Positions 42,499 to 51,392 of a DNA stretch of 64,000 nt are shown here, one piece after another. The number at the start of each line of letters is the position of its first letter. Positions within the stretch are counted from its first letter, which is position 1. Source of the stretch: Paenibacillus_S vulneris. GTDB lineage: Bacteria; Bacillota; Bacilli; Paenibacillales; NBRC-103111. Below the pieces are notes generated by a model. That model did not search any database. It worked only from the letters and a program-made list of their open reading frames with translations, and was not told where the DNA came from. The position numbers and the translations under genes are program-made. The stretch is from positions 62,001-126,000 of the forward strand of contig NZ_BAABJG010000036.1 of assembly GCF_039543185.1 (NCBI RefSeq), given 5' to 3'.

Positions 42499-42595
42499 AC
42501 TGAAATGAAACGAATTACAGTTTACCTGCCATTTACCAAGGCTTCCTTGCCGCAAACGATAGGCATACCCTAACTGAGATCTTATTCGTAACAGT
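42499..42595 (-). promoter_or_regulatory. Two Rrf2-type ACTG-N15-CAGT boxes
   Basis: ACTG at 42499-42502 with CAGT at 42518-42521, and ACTG at 42573-42576 with CAGT at 42592-42595, both with exactly 15 bases between and flanked by A and T (AACTG...CAGTT). A third copy is in the rrf2 promoter. Confidence 0.6.
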
Positions 42596-42615
42596 TTGGC
42601 CCGGAAAAAGAAACG

Positions 42616-43047
42616 CTAACGTTTCTTCTCTTGCTCTCGACGCAGCCGCTCCAATACATCGCGGATCGTCCATTGACCGAAATATTCAATCAATTGCTTC
42701 TCCGCCCCAGCGAATATGTCATCCATCACCACAGCCATATTACATGCAATCATACAATCCTGCTCCACGTCGCCCGAACACCATCCCGGCTTGACGGACC
42801 CCATAGAGGTTAAACGATACATCTCAGCCAGTGTGACCTGTGAAGGATCGCAATGGAGCAAAAATCCTCCCCCGGTTCCCTCCTTGGCGGCTACATAACC
42901 GTGCTTGCGAAGCAGCGCCATGACTTTGCGCACTCGCGCTGGATGGGTGCATACATTGTGGGCGATCATATCGCTTGTGGCCATATGATCGGGTCTGTAA
43001 GCGAGCAATACCAGACTATGAACCGCTATTGTAAACTCGCTATTCAC
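42616..43047 (-). CDS. Rrf2 family transcriptional regulator
   Basis: A 143-residue Rrf2 protein: winged helix with HSLVLLAYRPDHMATSDMIAHNVCTHPARVRKVMALLRKHGYV and the wing KEGTGGGFLL. Three Cys in GWCSGDVEQDCMIACNM (spacing C-x8-C-x3-C) lie where IscR/NsrR hold an Fe-S cluster, so redox or cluster sensing is possible but not proven. Start ATG at 43047 with GGAGGCATC-type ribosome site. Its promoter has an inverted repeat over the -10 box, indicating autorepression. Confidence 0.9.
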   Translation of the reverse strand: MNSEFTIAVHSLVLLAYRPDHMATSDMIAHNVCTHPARVRKVMALLRKHGYVAAKEGTGGGFLLHCDPSQVTLAEMYRLTSMGSVKPGWCSGDVEQDCMIACNMAVVMDDIFAGAEKQLIEYFGQWTIRDVLERLRREQEKKR

Positions 43048-43099
43048 AGTGATGCCTCCTCATAAACCTGATCGCTATTTGCTGCTGTTTGCCTTTCAT

Positions 43100-43134
43100 A
43101 CTGTTATTATATCGATTACAGTTGGAAGTGTCAA
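43100..43134 (-). promoter_or_regulatory. rrf2 promoter with overlapping operator
   Basis: On the minus strand TTGACA (43134-43129), 16 bases, TATAAT (43112-43107). ACTG (43100-43103) and CAGT (43119-43122), separated by 15 bases, span the -10 box. Confidence 0.75.
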
Positions 43135-43229
43135 GGGCCTTTGCATGTATAGAAACGGCCTTGAGAACAAACGATAAGCTATGCTTTGCCGTACGGAAAC
43201 TGCTGAAAAGCTTTAAGGAGTTGAACTGC

Positions 43230-43502
43230 ATGTCACAGTATACCGATCATTTTATTAAAGAGTTAATCAGCAAGAACAATGACCTGTTTACCGAGCAGGA
43301 TTTTACAGAATGCCAGAAAGCGGTCAAGGACTTTACAGGGCTGGTTGCCAACCTGGAAACGACCCAATACAATTTTCGCAGGAAGCTGTCGGATGTGGCC
43401 GATAAAAATCCTCATGATATCGAGAAGGTTGTTTATCTTCAAGGCATGGTAGACGGAATGAACCTAGTGATTGGTCCCTTGAAGCAATTTATGAATCAGT
43501 AA
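43230..43502 (+). CDS. Small hypothetical protein
   Basis: A 90-residue soluble, mostly helical protein (SQYTDHFIKELISKNNDLF then TECQKAVKDFTGLVANLE; GMVDGMNLVIGPLKQF). I do not recognise a family. AAGGAG lies 8 bases before the ATG at 43230; the longer frame to 43089 runs through the rrf2 promoter and is rejected. It is divergent from rrf2 and followed by a terminator, so monocistronic; the same operator could affect it. Confidence 0.7.
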   Translation: MSQYTDHFIKELISKNNDLFTEQDFTECQKAVKDFTGLVANLETTQYNFRRKLSDVADKNPHDIEKVVYLQGMVDGMNLVIGPLKQFMNQ

Positions 43503-43530
43503 CCGGCACTTCTGCGCTCTAATCCATGAC

Positions 43531-43563
43531 GAAAGGGGCCTTTCCCGGTGAAAAGCCCCTTTC
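43531..43563. terminator. Intrinsic terminator between hypothetical gene and kdp operon end
   Basis: GAAAGGGGC and GCCCCTTTC, 9-bp perfect stem, 15-base loop; usable from both sides. Confidence 0.7.
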
Positions 43564-43579
43564 TTAGCGATATTTCCTA

Positions 43580-43750
43580 TTAATGAATAATAAACTGGAT
43601 AATACCCGAAATAATGATGGCCTGGCAAAACGAGATGAGTATTCTTTTCCGCACGGCCGCTTTATGCGTCTGACGCGTATTGTCGAACATATTGATAAAC
43701 AAGTACCCGGATACAAATAAACAAATAAATACGAAAATAAAGATTCCCAT
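43580..43750 (-). CDS. Small two-helix membrane protein at end of kdp operon
   Basis: A 56-residue protein with TM helices at about 2-20 (IFIFVFICLFVSGYLFIN) and 38-55, and a basic loop. No family recognised. GGGAGAGAGAG precedes the ATG at 43750. It follows the KdpD-like gene by 37 bases on the same strand, so probably the last kdp operon gene, but could be separate. Confidence 0.5.
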   Translation of the reverse strand: MGIFIFVFICLFVSGYLFINMFDNTRQTHKAAVRKRILISFCQAIIISGIIQFIIH

Positions 43751-43787
43751 TGCTCTCTCTCCCATGCTGATATGCTGTGATACTGGC

Positions 43788-46112
43788 TTAAACTTGAAAT
43801 TTCGGGTCAAAGTCGGCAACGACAAGCACATCCATATGGCGAGAGGAGCGAAGCAGCCTCTTCACCAAAGATTGATGCCACCATTCCTGCCATAGCGTTC
43901 GTCTGGATTGCCCAATAATCATCTGTGTTGTCTTAACCTCGCTGGCTTTAGCAGCCAACACATCCGCGATCTGATGTCGGCTTGCGGCTGATAAAATGTG
44001 AAACTTTCCTCCGAGTCTTTCCGTCAGCTGCCCGATGGCATCGAGCCTTTCCGATAGCTCTGGAGTAACCGCTCTGTTATCCGGCTGTACAAAAGTCACT
44101 ATCCATATGGCCTTAAGCCGGTGCGCGATGCGAAATCCTCTGCGGATCAGCCTCTCCGCATGCGGTGAGGTATTGACGCATACGAAGATAACCTCCTGCC
44201 TCCGCCATGGTCCTCTCAAGGCCCCTTTGCGCTCCCAGGATTCGAGCCGTTCGTCCACGTCATCGGCTATCTCCCGCAGCGCCAGCTCACGCAAAGCAAT
44301 TAAATTCCCTGTTTTAAAGAAATTCCCCAGTGCTTGATCTACTTTCTCCATGGCATAAATTTGGCCGTCCTTCATCCGCCTCCGGAGGGATTCGGGCGCC
44401 ACATCAATAAGCTGCACTTCATCAGCCAGCCACAGAATGTGATCCGGCACCGTTTCACGGACCCGGACCCCCGTGATCTGCATAACGGCATCGTTAAGGC
44501 TTTCCAGATGCTGCACGTTCACCGTGGAAATGACAGAGATGCCTGCATCCAATATTTCCATGACGTCCTCGTAGCGTTTTTTATTCCTGCTGCCGGGGAC
44601 ATTCGTATGGGCCAGCTCGTCGACGAGCACAATTTCCGGCTTAAGCCGAAGGATCTCCTCCGTATCCATTTCCTCCAGCTGGGCGCCGCGGTAATCGATC
44701 ACCTTGCGCCGTATGGTCTCCAGCTGCCCGACCTGCGCCAGCGTTTCCTTCCGGCCATGGGTCTCCAGCAACCCGATGCGCACTTCCGCTCCTTTGCGCA
44801 GCAGATCGTTGCCTTCACGCAGCATCGTATACGTCTTGCCTACACCTGGGGCTGCTCCAACGTATACCTTGAACCGGCCGCGCCTGATCTGCTCGATTCT
44901 TCGCTCAACCTCCTGCGAGCTCAGCCTCCTGTAGGGATCCTCGGCCGGCTTCTTGCGCTTGGCGGGAAGAATACGTTCTCCTTCGTGCTCCGCTCTGTCG
45001 GCTACGATGAAGATGTCTATGTTTCTCGTTTGTTGAAGCATATCGTGAACGATAGAGCCTTGCCAAAGCTCCTGCCAGCGCGTCTGCTTGGAATGGCCCA
45101 TCACGATTCGGGTTATATTATGCTCTACCGCAAACTGCACCAGCATGCCGGGCAGCGCTCTTCGCGAGCAGAGCGGCAGCTCCTCGAAGCTGCCCCCGAC
45201 CTTTTCGACCAGCTTCATGATAGACCGCTTGAAGGCGGCCTCCTCTCTGCCCAGCTGCTTCTTATTACTCACAAACGTAACGACATGAAGATCCCCGTTC
45301 AGCCGCTTGGCGATCTGCTGGCCTCTACGGACATGGATCGATCCGTTCCAATGGTACTGCGCCGATACCAGGATGCGTTCCCCTGCCCCCGATGGGCCAA
45401 GCAGCCCCATTTCCTCCCTATATTTTTCGAGTGATTCGTTCACTCCCTCCGCCACAAGACGGAGCGACAGCTCGCGAAGGACGGCGAGATTGCCGCGTTG
45501 AAAGACATCGGCGTCGCCTTGGAACCTCAAGTTGCCTTCGGCGGCACGGGCTAACATCGTTTCGGGTGTTACGTCGATCAGGACGACCTCATCCGCCAGC
45601 TCCAGCGTATCGGAAGGGACGGTTTCCCTAACCTCCATACCGGTCCTCCGCTTTACCAGGTCGGTGACTCCTTCCAGCTCGTAAACATTAATAGTCGTGA
45701 TAACGCTAATGCCGTGGCTTAGCAAATATTTGATATCTTCTAGTCGCGTGGGAAACCGGGCGTCCTTGCGGTTACGGTGAGCCAGGCCGTCAACCAGAAC
45801 AAGCTCGGGATTGCGTTCGATCAGCTGCTCGAGATTCAAATCCTTCTTCTCCACGCCGTCCTTGAGCCAATGAATGCTGGGAATGCGCTCGAGATCGCCG
45901 ATCTGCTCCACCGTGTCCGGTCTTTGCATCGTAGACACGGCGCAGATAACGACATCGATGCCCTGCTGCTTGTGCGCATGTCCTTCGCGCAGCATGTGAT
46001 ACGTCTTTCCCGAGCCGCTGACCGCGCCGATGTAGACCTTTAGCCGCCCGCGGTGTAGCTTGGATATGGATAATAAGATTTCCTCGGGCGTCTTTCCTCT
46101 AAAGGTCTCCAT
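43788..46112 (-). CDS. kdpD: Tandem double KdpD sensory protein lacking the histidine kinase
   Basis: A 774-residue protein made of two consecutive KdpD N-terminal units, each with an ATP-binding KdpD domain followed by a Usp domain. Unit 1 (about 1-385): Walker A GAVSGSGKT (29-37), LVDGLAHRN in place of LVDELAHTN. Unit 2 (about 400-774): GAAPGVGKT (about 417-425), LVDELAHTN, TVNVQHLESLND. The DUF4118 membrane part, HisKA and HATPase of full KdpD are absent, and no kdpE is in the window. It probably acts as a cytosolic sensor or regulator of the pump, like kinase-less KdpD (KdpN) forms. In other Firmicutes the Usp domain of KdpD can bind c-di-AMP. GGGAGGCG precedes the ATG. Confidence 0.85.
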   Translation of the reverse strand: METFRGKTPEEILLSISKLHRGRLKVYIGAVSGSGKTYHMLREGHAHKQQGIDVVICAVSTMQRPDTVEQIGDLERIPSIHWLKDGVEKKDLNLEQLIERNPELVLVDGLAHRNRKDARFPTRLEDIKYLLSHGISVITTINVYELEGVTDLVKRRTGMEVRETVPSDTLELADEVVLIDVTPETMLARAAEGNLRFQGDADVFQRGNLAVLRELSLRLVAEGVNESLEKYREEMGLLGPSGAGERILVSAQYHWNGSIHVRRGQQIAKRLNGDLHVVTFVSNKKQLGREEAAFKRSIMKLVEKVGGSFEELPLCSRRALPGMLVQFAVEHNITRIVMGHSKQTRWQELWQGSIVHDMLQQTRNIDIFIVADRAEHEGERILPAKRKKPAEDPYRRLSSQEVERRIEQIRRGRFKVYVGAAPGVGKTYTMLREGNDLLRKGAEVRIGLLETHGRKETLAQVGQLETIRRKVIDYRGAQLEEMDTEEILRLKPEIVLVDELAHTNVPGSRNKKRYEDVMEILDAGISVISTVNVQHLESLNDAVMQITGVRVRETVPDHILWLADEVQLIDVAPESLRRRMKDGQIYAMEKVDQALGNFFKTGNLIALRELALREIADDVDERLESWERKGALRGPWRRQEVIFVCVNTSPHAERLIRRGFRIAHRLKAIWIVTFVQPDNRAVTPELSERLDAIGQLTERLGGKFHILSAASRHQIADVLAAKASEVKTTQMIIGQSRRTLWQEWWHQSLVKRLLRSSRHMDVLVVADFDPKFQV

Positions 46113-46153
46113 CTCGGCGCCTCCCTGCTGAGCCTATGGACTTCAATGAAGCA

Positions 46154-46777
46154 TCATTTATGGGTCAATGCCTCCAAATCGATGTTGAGCTTAAGCACGT
46201 TCACTCTTGGCTCACCGAACAATCCCAAGTCTCTTCCTTCTATATGAGCATCCACCAGCTTGCTCAGCTGCTCCTGCGGGATGCCCGTCAGCTTGCTGAT
46301 TCGGGGAACCTGCGCTTGAGCCGATTCCGGGCTGATGTGCGGATCGAGACCGGATGCGGAGTTCGTAATCAAATCGATAGGCAGCTTGCTGATCGGAACA
46401 TCGGGGTTGTTCGCCTTCCATTCCTCGATGGAAGCTTGAGTGCGCTTGATCAGCTCCGAGTTGGACGGGGCATAGTTGTTTGTTCCCGAAGCTTCCGCCT
46501 TGTATTCGATACTCGATACCCGTCCCTGGAACCATTTCGGATCGGTAAAGCTTTGTCCGATCAGCTCGGAGCCTACAATCTGTCCCGAGGCATTGCTCAC
46601 CAGACTGCCATTGGCTTTGCCCGGCATCAACACTTGAGCCAGACCCGTGCATACCAGAGGATATACAATCCCGCACAGAACAATAAAAACGACGGCAATC
46701 CGAAGCACGGTAAAGAAGGAAACCGTTCCGGCGCTTGGATGCGCCGCTGAAGCTGTAGCCGAAGTCGAAGGTTTCAT
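46154..46777 (-). CDS. kdpC: Potassium-transporting ATPase subunit KdpC
   Basis: A 207-residue single-TM subunit (helix about 25-45: LRIAVVFIVLCGIVYPLVCTG). KdpC features: IGQSFTDPKWFQGR, SNSELIKR, ITNSASGLDPHISPESAQAQ and GEPRVNVLKLN. KdpC is needed for assembly of KdpFABC and raises its ATP affinity. Good match and full length. Lies between kdpB and the double kdpD. Confidence 0.97.
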   Translation of the reverse strand: MKPSTSATASAAHPSAGTVSFFTVLRIAVVFIVLCGIVYPLVCTGLAQVLMPGKANGSLVSNASGQIVGSELIGQSFTDPKWFQGRVSSIEYKAEASGTNNYAPSNSELIKRTQASIEEWKANNPDVPISKLPIDLITNSASGLDPHISPESAQAQVPRISKLTGIPQEQLSKLVDAHIEGRDLGLFGEPRVNVLKLNIDLEALTHK

Positions 46778-46837
46778 ACTTTCTCATTCCTCTCTGATTC
46801 GGGGCCAAGTCCATGGACAAAGCCCCTTCCTCTATCT

Positions 46838-48889
46838 TTACATCCATACATTCACGATCAAATCGATGAGCTTGATCCCAATGAACGGTACGATGACCCC
46901 GCCTAGTCCGTACACCACGATGTTTCTGCTAAGCAGCCTGGATGCGGTCATGGGCTTATAAGCCACTCCCTTCATCGCAAGCGGGATCAGCAGCGGGATA
47001 ATGATGGCGTTAAATAGCAACGCCGATAGGATAGCCGACATCGGGGAACCGAGCCGCATAATGTTCAAAGCCTCCATTTGCGGAATAGCTAAGGTGAACA
47101 TGGCAGGGATAATAGCGAAATATTTGGCTACGTCATTTGCAATGCTGAACGTGGTCAGCGCACCGCGTGTCATGAGCAGCTGCTTCCCTATGGCAACCAC
47201 TTCGATGATTTTAGACGGATCGGAGTCCAGATCGACCATATTGGCCGCTTCCTTGGCCGCGACCGTTCCGCTGTTCATCGCCAGGCCCACGTCCGCCTGG
47301 GCGAGCGCCGGGGCATCGTTCGTCCCGTCGCCTGTCATTGCGACCAGCTTGCCTTCCGCCTGCTCCCGGCGGATCACCGCTATTTTATCCTCCGGCTTGC
47401 TCTCGGCGATAAAATCATCCACTCCCGCTTCACGGGCAATGGTCGCCGCCGTCAGCGGATTATCCCCGGTACACATGATGGTTTTGATCCCCATCCTGCG
47501 CAGTTCTTCAAAGCGCTCCTTCATGCCCGGCTTCACGGTATCCTTCAAATAAATCAGCCCGTACAGCCGTTGATCTACCGCCACCGCCAGAGGCGTACCC
47601 CCTTCCGAGGCAATGGCGTTGCTCCTGCTCTCCAAATCCGCCGGGATGATGCCGCCTTGAGCGATGACCCACTGCTTCACCGCATCGACTGCCCCCTTGC
47701 GAACCTTGCGTCCATCCGCCAGATCGATACCGCTCATTCGGGTTTCCGCTTTGAATTCGATGAATTCGCCGCCTTCTCCAAGCGCTTCGTCATAGCTTAG
47801 GCCCTGCTTCTTCATCCATTCCAGTACGGACCGGCCTTCGGGAGTTTCATCCTTTATGGAGCTGACAGCCGCCCATCCGGCCAAGTCTTCTATACGTTCC
47901 GACCCGATTGGCAGCATATCGCTTGCCATGCGGTTCCCGTAGGTGATCGTTCCTGTTTTATCAAGGATCATCGTATTGATGTCCCCGGCTGCTTCCACCG
48001 CTTTGCCGGACATAGCCAACACATTGAATTGGGTAACCCGGTCCATACCGGCAATCCCTATGGCCGACAACAAGCCTCCGATCGTTGTCGGAATCAGACA
48101 CACGAGCAATGCGATTAACACCGGAATCTCCAGGCGGATCTCCAAATAGCCCGCGATAGGAGCCAAGGTCACGACAACGATCAGAAAAATAAGTGTCAAG
48201 CTGGTCAGCAAAGTATTCAATGCCAGCTCATTGGGCGTCTTCTGGCGCTTGGCGCCCTCGACCAGCGATATCATCCGGTCTATGAACGATTCGCCGGGAT
48301 CGCTCGTAATCCGTACTTTAATTTTGTCGCTGACGACGCGTGTTCCGCCGGTGACGGAGCTGAAATCTCCGCCGGCTTCCTTGATAACGGGAGCAGATTC
48401 CCCTGTAATCGCCGATTCGTCGACCGAAGCCAGCCCTTCGATGACTTCGCCGTCACCCGGAATCATTTCCCCTTGGGACACGACGACCAGGTCCCCCTTG
48501 CGCAGCTCGGTAGAAGGCACCACCTTGATACCGGAGCCATTATTCACGATTTTGTTCGCCGTAATTTCCTGCTTGGTCTTTTTGAGAGAGTCGGCTTGTG
48601 CCTTCCCTCTCCCCTCCGCCAGCGCTTCCGCGAAATTTGCAAATAGTACGGTGAATAATAAAATAACGAATACGGTAAAATTGAAGCCTACGCTGTTCTC
48701 CGTTCCAAAGTAGCCAGGAAACACGGTCATAAGCAGCACAACCAAGGTGCCCGCTTCTACAACGAACATGACGGGATTTTTCATCATCACAACCGGATTC
48801 AGCTTCAAGAAGCTTTCTTTAACGGCATTCATGACGATCGCCGAGTTGAGCATCGATTTCCGATGCTGGTTTGCATTCATCTTGCTCAT
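46838..48889 (-). CDS. kdpB: Potassium-transporting P-type ATPase subunit KdpB
   Basis: A 683-residue P-type ATPase: phosphorylation site DKTGTITYGNR, GESAPVIKE actuator loop, KGAVDAVKQW, MTGDGTNDAPALAQADVG and the KdpB-specific ending with PLAMKGVAYKP. It drives K+ uptake through KdpA. The ATG follows AGGCGAAACTG-type spacing; the start MSKMNANQ is preferred. Complete and without damage. Confidence 0.97.
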   Translation of the reverse strand: MSKMNANQHRKSMLNSAIVMNAVKESFLKLNPVVMMKNPVMFVVEAGTLVVLLMTVFPGYFGTENSVGFNFTVFVILLFTVLFANFAEALAEGRGKAQADSLKKTKQEITANKIVNNGSGIKVVPSTELRKGDLVVVSQGEMIPGDGEVIEGLASVDESAITGESAPVIKEAGGDFSSVTGGTRVVSDKIKVRITSDPGESFIDRMISLVEGAKRQKTPNELALNTLLTSLTLIFLIVVVTLAPIAGYLEIRLEIPVLIALLVCLIPTTIGGLLSAIGIAGMDRVTQFNVLAMSGKAVEAAGDINTMILDKTGTITYGNRMASDMLPIGSERIEDLAGWAAVSSIKDETPEGRSVLEWMKKQGLSYDEALGEGGEFIEFKAETRMSGIDLADGRKVRKGAVDAVKQWVIAQGGIIPADLESRSNAIASEGGTPLAVAVDQRLYGLIYLKDTVKPGMKERFEELRRMGIKTIMCTGDNPLTAATIAREAGVDDFIAESKPEDKIAVIRREQAEGKLVAMTGDGTNDAPALAQADVGLAMNSGTVAAKEAANMVDLDSDPSKIIEVVAIGKQLLMTRGALTTFSIANDVAKYFAIIPAMFTLAIPQMEALNIMRLGSPMSAILSALLFNAIIIPLLIPLAMKGVAYKPMTASRLLSRNIVVYGLGGVIVPFIGIKLIDLIVNVWM

Positions 48890-48908
48890 ACAGTTTCGCC
48901 TCTCCCAT

Positions 48909-50588
48909 TTAACGAATCGTTACATGTTCTGCGATAGGCCCCAGCACGATGACCGGCAGGAACGTCAGCGCTCCGATAATCAATATTGTACCTACCAGAA
49001 TTCCTACGAACAAACGGTTATCCGTTCTGAACGTGCCGATGGTCTCGGGCACCCATTGCTTGCGTACAAGGGAACCCGCCACTCCCAAGAGAGCAATCAT
49101 CGATATATAACGACCGAACAGCATGACGACACCGGTGGATATATTCCAGAACGGCGTATTATCGCCTAAGCCTTCAAATCCTGACCCGTTATTGGCGGCC
49201 GAGGAGGTATACTCATACAAAACCTGCGATATCCCGTGATAGCCCGGATTTGATATAGCTGCCCTTCCTAACTCCGTTGCCAGTGCAAGAGCCGTGGGCA
49301 TCAGAATAATGAAAGGATGCGCCAGAATCGCTATAGCAATCAGCTTCATTTCACGCGGCTCGATCTTTTTGCCGAGAAACTCCGGTGTACGTCCCACCAT
49401 CAAACCGGCCAGAAACACTGCAAGAATGGCATACATCAGCATATTGACCAGTCCTACGCCTTTCCCGCCGAATACGCAGTTCAGCATCATCAAAGCGAGC
49501 GGTGTGATTCCGCCGAGCGGCGTCAGCGTATCGTGCATATTATCGACTGAGCCGGTTGTCGCCGCCGTCGTTACCGTTGTAAAAAGCGCTGTTTGCGCGA
49601 TACCGAAGCGGACCTCTTTCCCCTCCATACTGCCCTGCGAAGCGTCGATTCCCAGCTTGTTCATCAGCGGGTTCCCCGCCGATTCCGCCGTATAGATGAG
49701 CGACAGGAACACCAGGAACAAGATCATCATCGCCGAGAATAGAACCCAGCCCTGCTTCCGATTGCGTGCAAAAAGTCCGTATGTGTACGGAAGGGCAGCC
49801 GCCAAAGACCACATTGACAAAATTTCAAGCACATTCGTCAAACCGCTCGGATTTTCAAAGGGATGAGCCGAGTTGACTCCGGAAAAGCCGCCTCCGTTCG
49901 TTCCCAGATGCTTGATGGATTCCAGTGAAGCTACAGGCCCGATAGCGATCTGCTGCCGGCCTCCCTCCAGCGTGTTGACGGTTAAGGTCGGCTGCAGCGT
50001 TTGCGGCACATGAAGCGCTACAAGCACCATCGTGACCCCAATAGCGAGCGGGAAAAATACCCGGATATGCGCTTTGACAAAGTCTTCAAAAAAGTTCCCG
50101 ATTGTCTCTCCCTTGCTCGTGATACCGCGTATAAAAGCAATAGCTGCGCACAGCCCTGTCGCCGCCGAGGTGAACATCATCATCGTAATGACAGCCATTT
50201 GCGAGAAGTAGGATAACCCCGACTCCCCGCTGTAATGCTGCAGATTCGTGTTGGTCATAAAGCTGATGACCGTATTGAACGACAGCGTTTCTTCCATATT
50301 GTCGATACCATTCGGGTTCAGCGGCAAATCGTTTTGAACCCGAAGGAGGAGATAGCCGATCGCCACAAAGACGATATTCGTCAGGATGAAGCTTAGAGCA
50401 TACGTCTTCCAAGTCATCCCTTGGCGGTTCTTCAGGCCTGTTACCGCATAGATTGCCTTCTCCACAGGAGCAAACCAGGTATCCGTACGATTGCCTTCAT
50501 TGGAAAAGACGTGATATAAATAGGTCCCTAATGGTTTGACCAGCAGGACTAGAATGACAATCACGACGGCGATTTGCAATATTCCCAT
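48909..50588 (-). CDS. kdpA: Potassium-transporting ATPase subunit KdpA
   Basis: A 559-residue, ten-helix K+ channel-like subunit. Four selectivity-filter loops are seen, including NTNLQHYSGE, GTNGGGFSGVNSAHPFENP and SSAANNGSGFEGL. The start ATG at 50588 follows AGGAGGAAACG. KdpA binds and translocates K+ in the KdpFABC complex. Complete. Confidence 0.97.
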   Translation of the reverse strand: MGILQIAVVIVILVLLVKPLGTYLYHVFSNEGNRTDTWFAPVEKAIYAVTGLKNRQGMTWKTYALSFILTNIVFVAIGYLLLRVQNDLPLNPNGIDNMEETLSFNTVISFMTNTNLQHYSGESGLSYFSQMAVITMMMFTSAATGLCAAIAFIRGITSKGETIGNFFEDFVKAHIRVFFPLAIGVTMVLVALHVPQTLQPTLTVNTLEGGRQQIAIGPVASLESIKHLGTNGGGFSGVNSAHPFENPSGLTNVLEILSMWSLAAALPYTYGLFARNRKQGWVLFSAMMILFLVFLSLIYTAESAGNPLMNKLGIDASQGSMEGKEVRFGIAQTALFTTVTTAATTGSVDNMHDTLTPLGGITPLALMMLNCVFGGKGVGLVNMLMYAILAVFLAGLMVGRTPEFLGKKIEPREMKLIAIAILAHPFIILMPTALALATELGRAAISNPGYHGISQVLYEYTSSAANNGSGFEGLGDNTPFWNISTGVVMLFGRYISMIALLGVAGSLVRKQWVPETIGTFRTDNRLFVGILVGTILIIGALTFLPVIVLGPIAEHVTIR

Positions 50589-50645
50589 TATCGTTTCCTC
50601 CTAAGAAAGCTGTCTTCGTCTGCTGAGCTTTCCTGAAAGAAATGC

Positions 50646-50723
50646 TCAGAATTTTTCCGGATGAATCAGGGCATAAGCCAAATAAATGAAGAGAAGCACA
50701 GTGATGACAGCGATAACCGTCAT
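50646..50723 (-). CDS. kdpF: KdpF small subunit
   Basis: A 25-residue single TM peptide, ending in the conserved KdpF tail YLAYALIHPEKF. It stabilises KdpFABC. ATG at 50723 follows AGGAGGCG; its start overlaps the stop of the preceding small gene (ATGA). It is below the size that automated ORF calls usually report. Confidence 0.9.
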   Translation of the reverse strand: MTVIAVITVLLFIYLAYALIHPEKF

Positions 50724-50830
50724 GATCTTTCGCCTCCTGTCTCCTCAACGACCCGATTGCACCAAGACAAAAAGCCGTAAAACAAAAGGTACGTTACTGC
50801 CAGCAGTACTACCATATATACATCCTGCAT
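50720..50830 (-). CDS. Small single-TM protein upstream of kdpF
   Basis: A 36-residue peptide with one TM helix (DVYMVVLLAVTYLLFYGFLSW) and a charged tail. GGAGGCATTCCT precedes the ATG at 50830 and the stop overlaps kdpF by four bases, so it is translated with the operon. Similar small membrane ORFs precede kdpF in other genomes; function unknown. Confidence 0.65.
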   Translation of the reverse strand: MQDVYMVVLLAVTYLLFYGFLSWCNRVVEETGGERS

Positions 50831-50849
50831 AGGAATGCCTCCGTCCGCA

Positions 50850-51248
50850 TTAATTCATCAAGAAAGATACATCATGGCTTGAAGTATGAATGACATGGTC
50901 AGCTCCCAGACCTTTATAGACAAGCCGCGGATTCATATTATGCGTTACCACGCAAATTTCTTTGGATGTCCAGGTCCTGCATATTTGAATGAAACGGCAG
51001 CACAAGTTCAAGGAGCTTTCAAATAAAAAGACTTTACCGATCGGAAGGTCGGGCAATAGCCATGACTCGCATTCCGATGTATCGATCCAAATCATATGCT
51101 TTACGCCCAAGCTCTCTAGACGCTCCTGCTCCGCCCGGCTGTTCGTAATTGCTGCGAACGGAATGCCTTTGGACAGCAGCAGCCGGATAAATCCTTCTCC
51201 GGTTTTGTTGGGCGCCGATACAAGAATAAATTCTTGAGCGGCGTTCAT
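50850..51248 (-). CDS. Rossmann-like protein leading the kdp operon
   Basis: A 132-residue soluble protein with a nucleotide-binding-like start, EFILVSAPNKTGEGFIRLLLSKG, and strands AAITNSRAE, MIWID, KVFLFES and CVVTHNMNP, suggesting a short alpha/beta (NAD-binding or RCK-like) fold. I do not recognise a named family. As first gene behind the c-di-AMP riboswitches it is presumably co-expressed with the K+ pump. AGGAGG is 9 bases before the ATG at 51248; the GTG at 51254 is too close. Confidence 0.65.
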   Translation of the reverse strand: MNAAQEFILVSAPNKTGEGFIRLLLSKGIPFAAITNSRAEQERLESLGVKHMIWIDTSECESWLLPDLPIGKVFLFESSLNLCCRFIQICRTWTSKEICVVTHNMNPRLVYKGLGADHVIHTSSHDVSFLMN

Positions 51249-51297
51249 CTTCACATTCCTCCTAATCTCTCAAGAGAAGGCAGCAGGATCAGGGCAC

Positions 51298-51345
51298 AAA
51301 AAAAGAAGCCTGCGAAAAGAGGTGAACTCTTCACGCGGCTTCTTA
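51298..51345 (-). terminator. Riboswitch terminator of the proximal c-di-AMP aptamer
   Basis: On the minus strand AAGAAGCCGCG pairs with CGCAGGCTTCTT and an inner AAGAG/CTCTT stem, followed by eight T. It lies between the proximal aptamer and the first kdp operon gene and is the likely expression platform. Confidence 0.85.
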
Positions 51346-51392
51346 AAGCACAGCCATAGCTGTACCTAAGCACACGATCATCGTTGCCTCTC

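Noticed and set aside
44334..45434. 366-codon open frame antisense to kdpD
   Set aside because: Shadow of the double KdpD gene, His/Leu-rich and without domain features.
43788..46112. Recent duplication or assembly artefact within kdpD
   Set aside because: The two halves differ at most positions, including the Walker A and LVDELAHTN motifs, so they diverged long ago.
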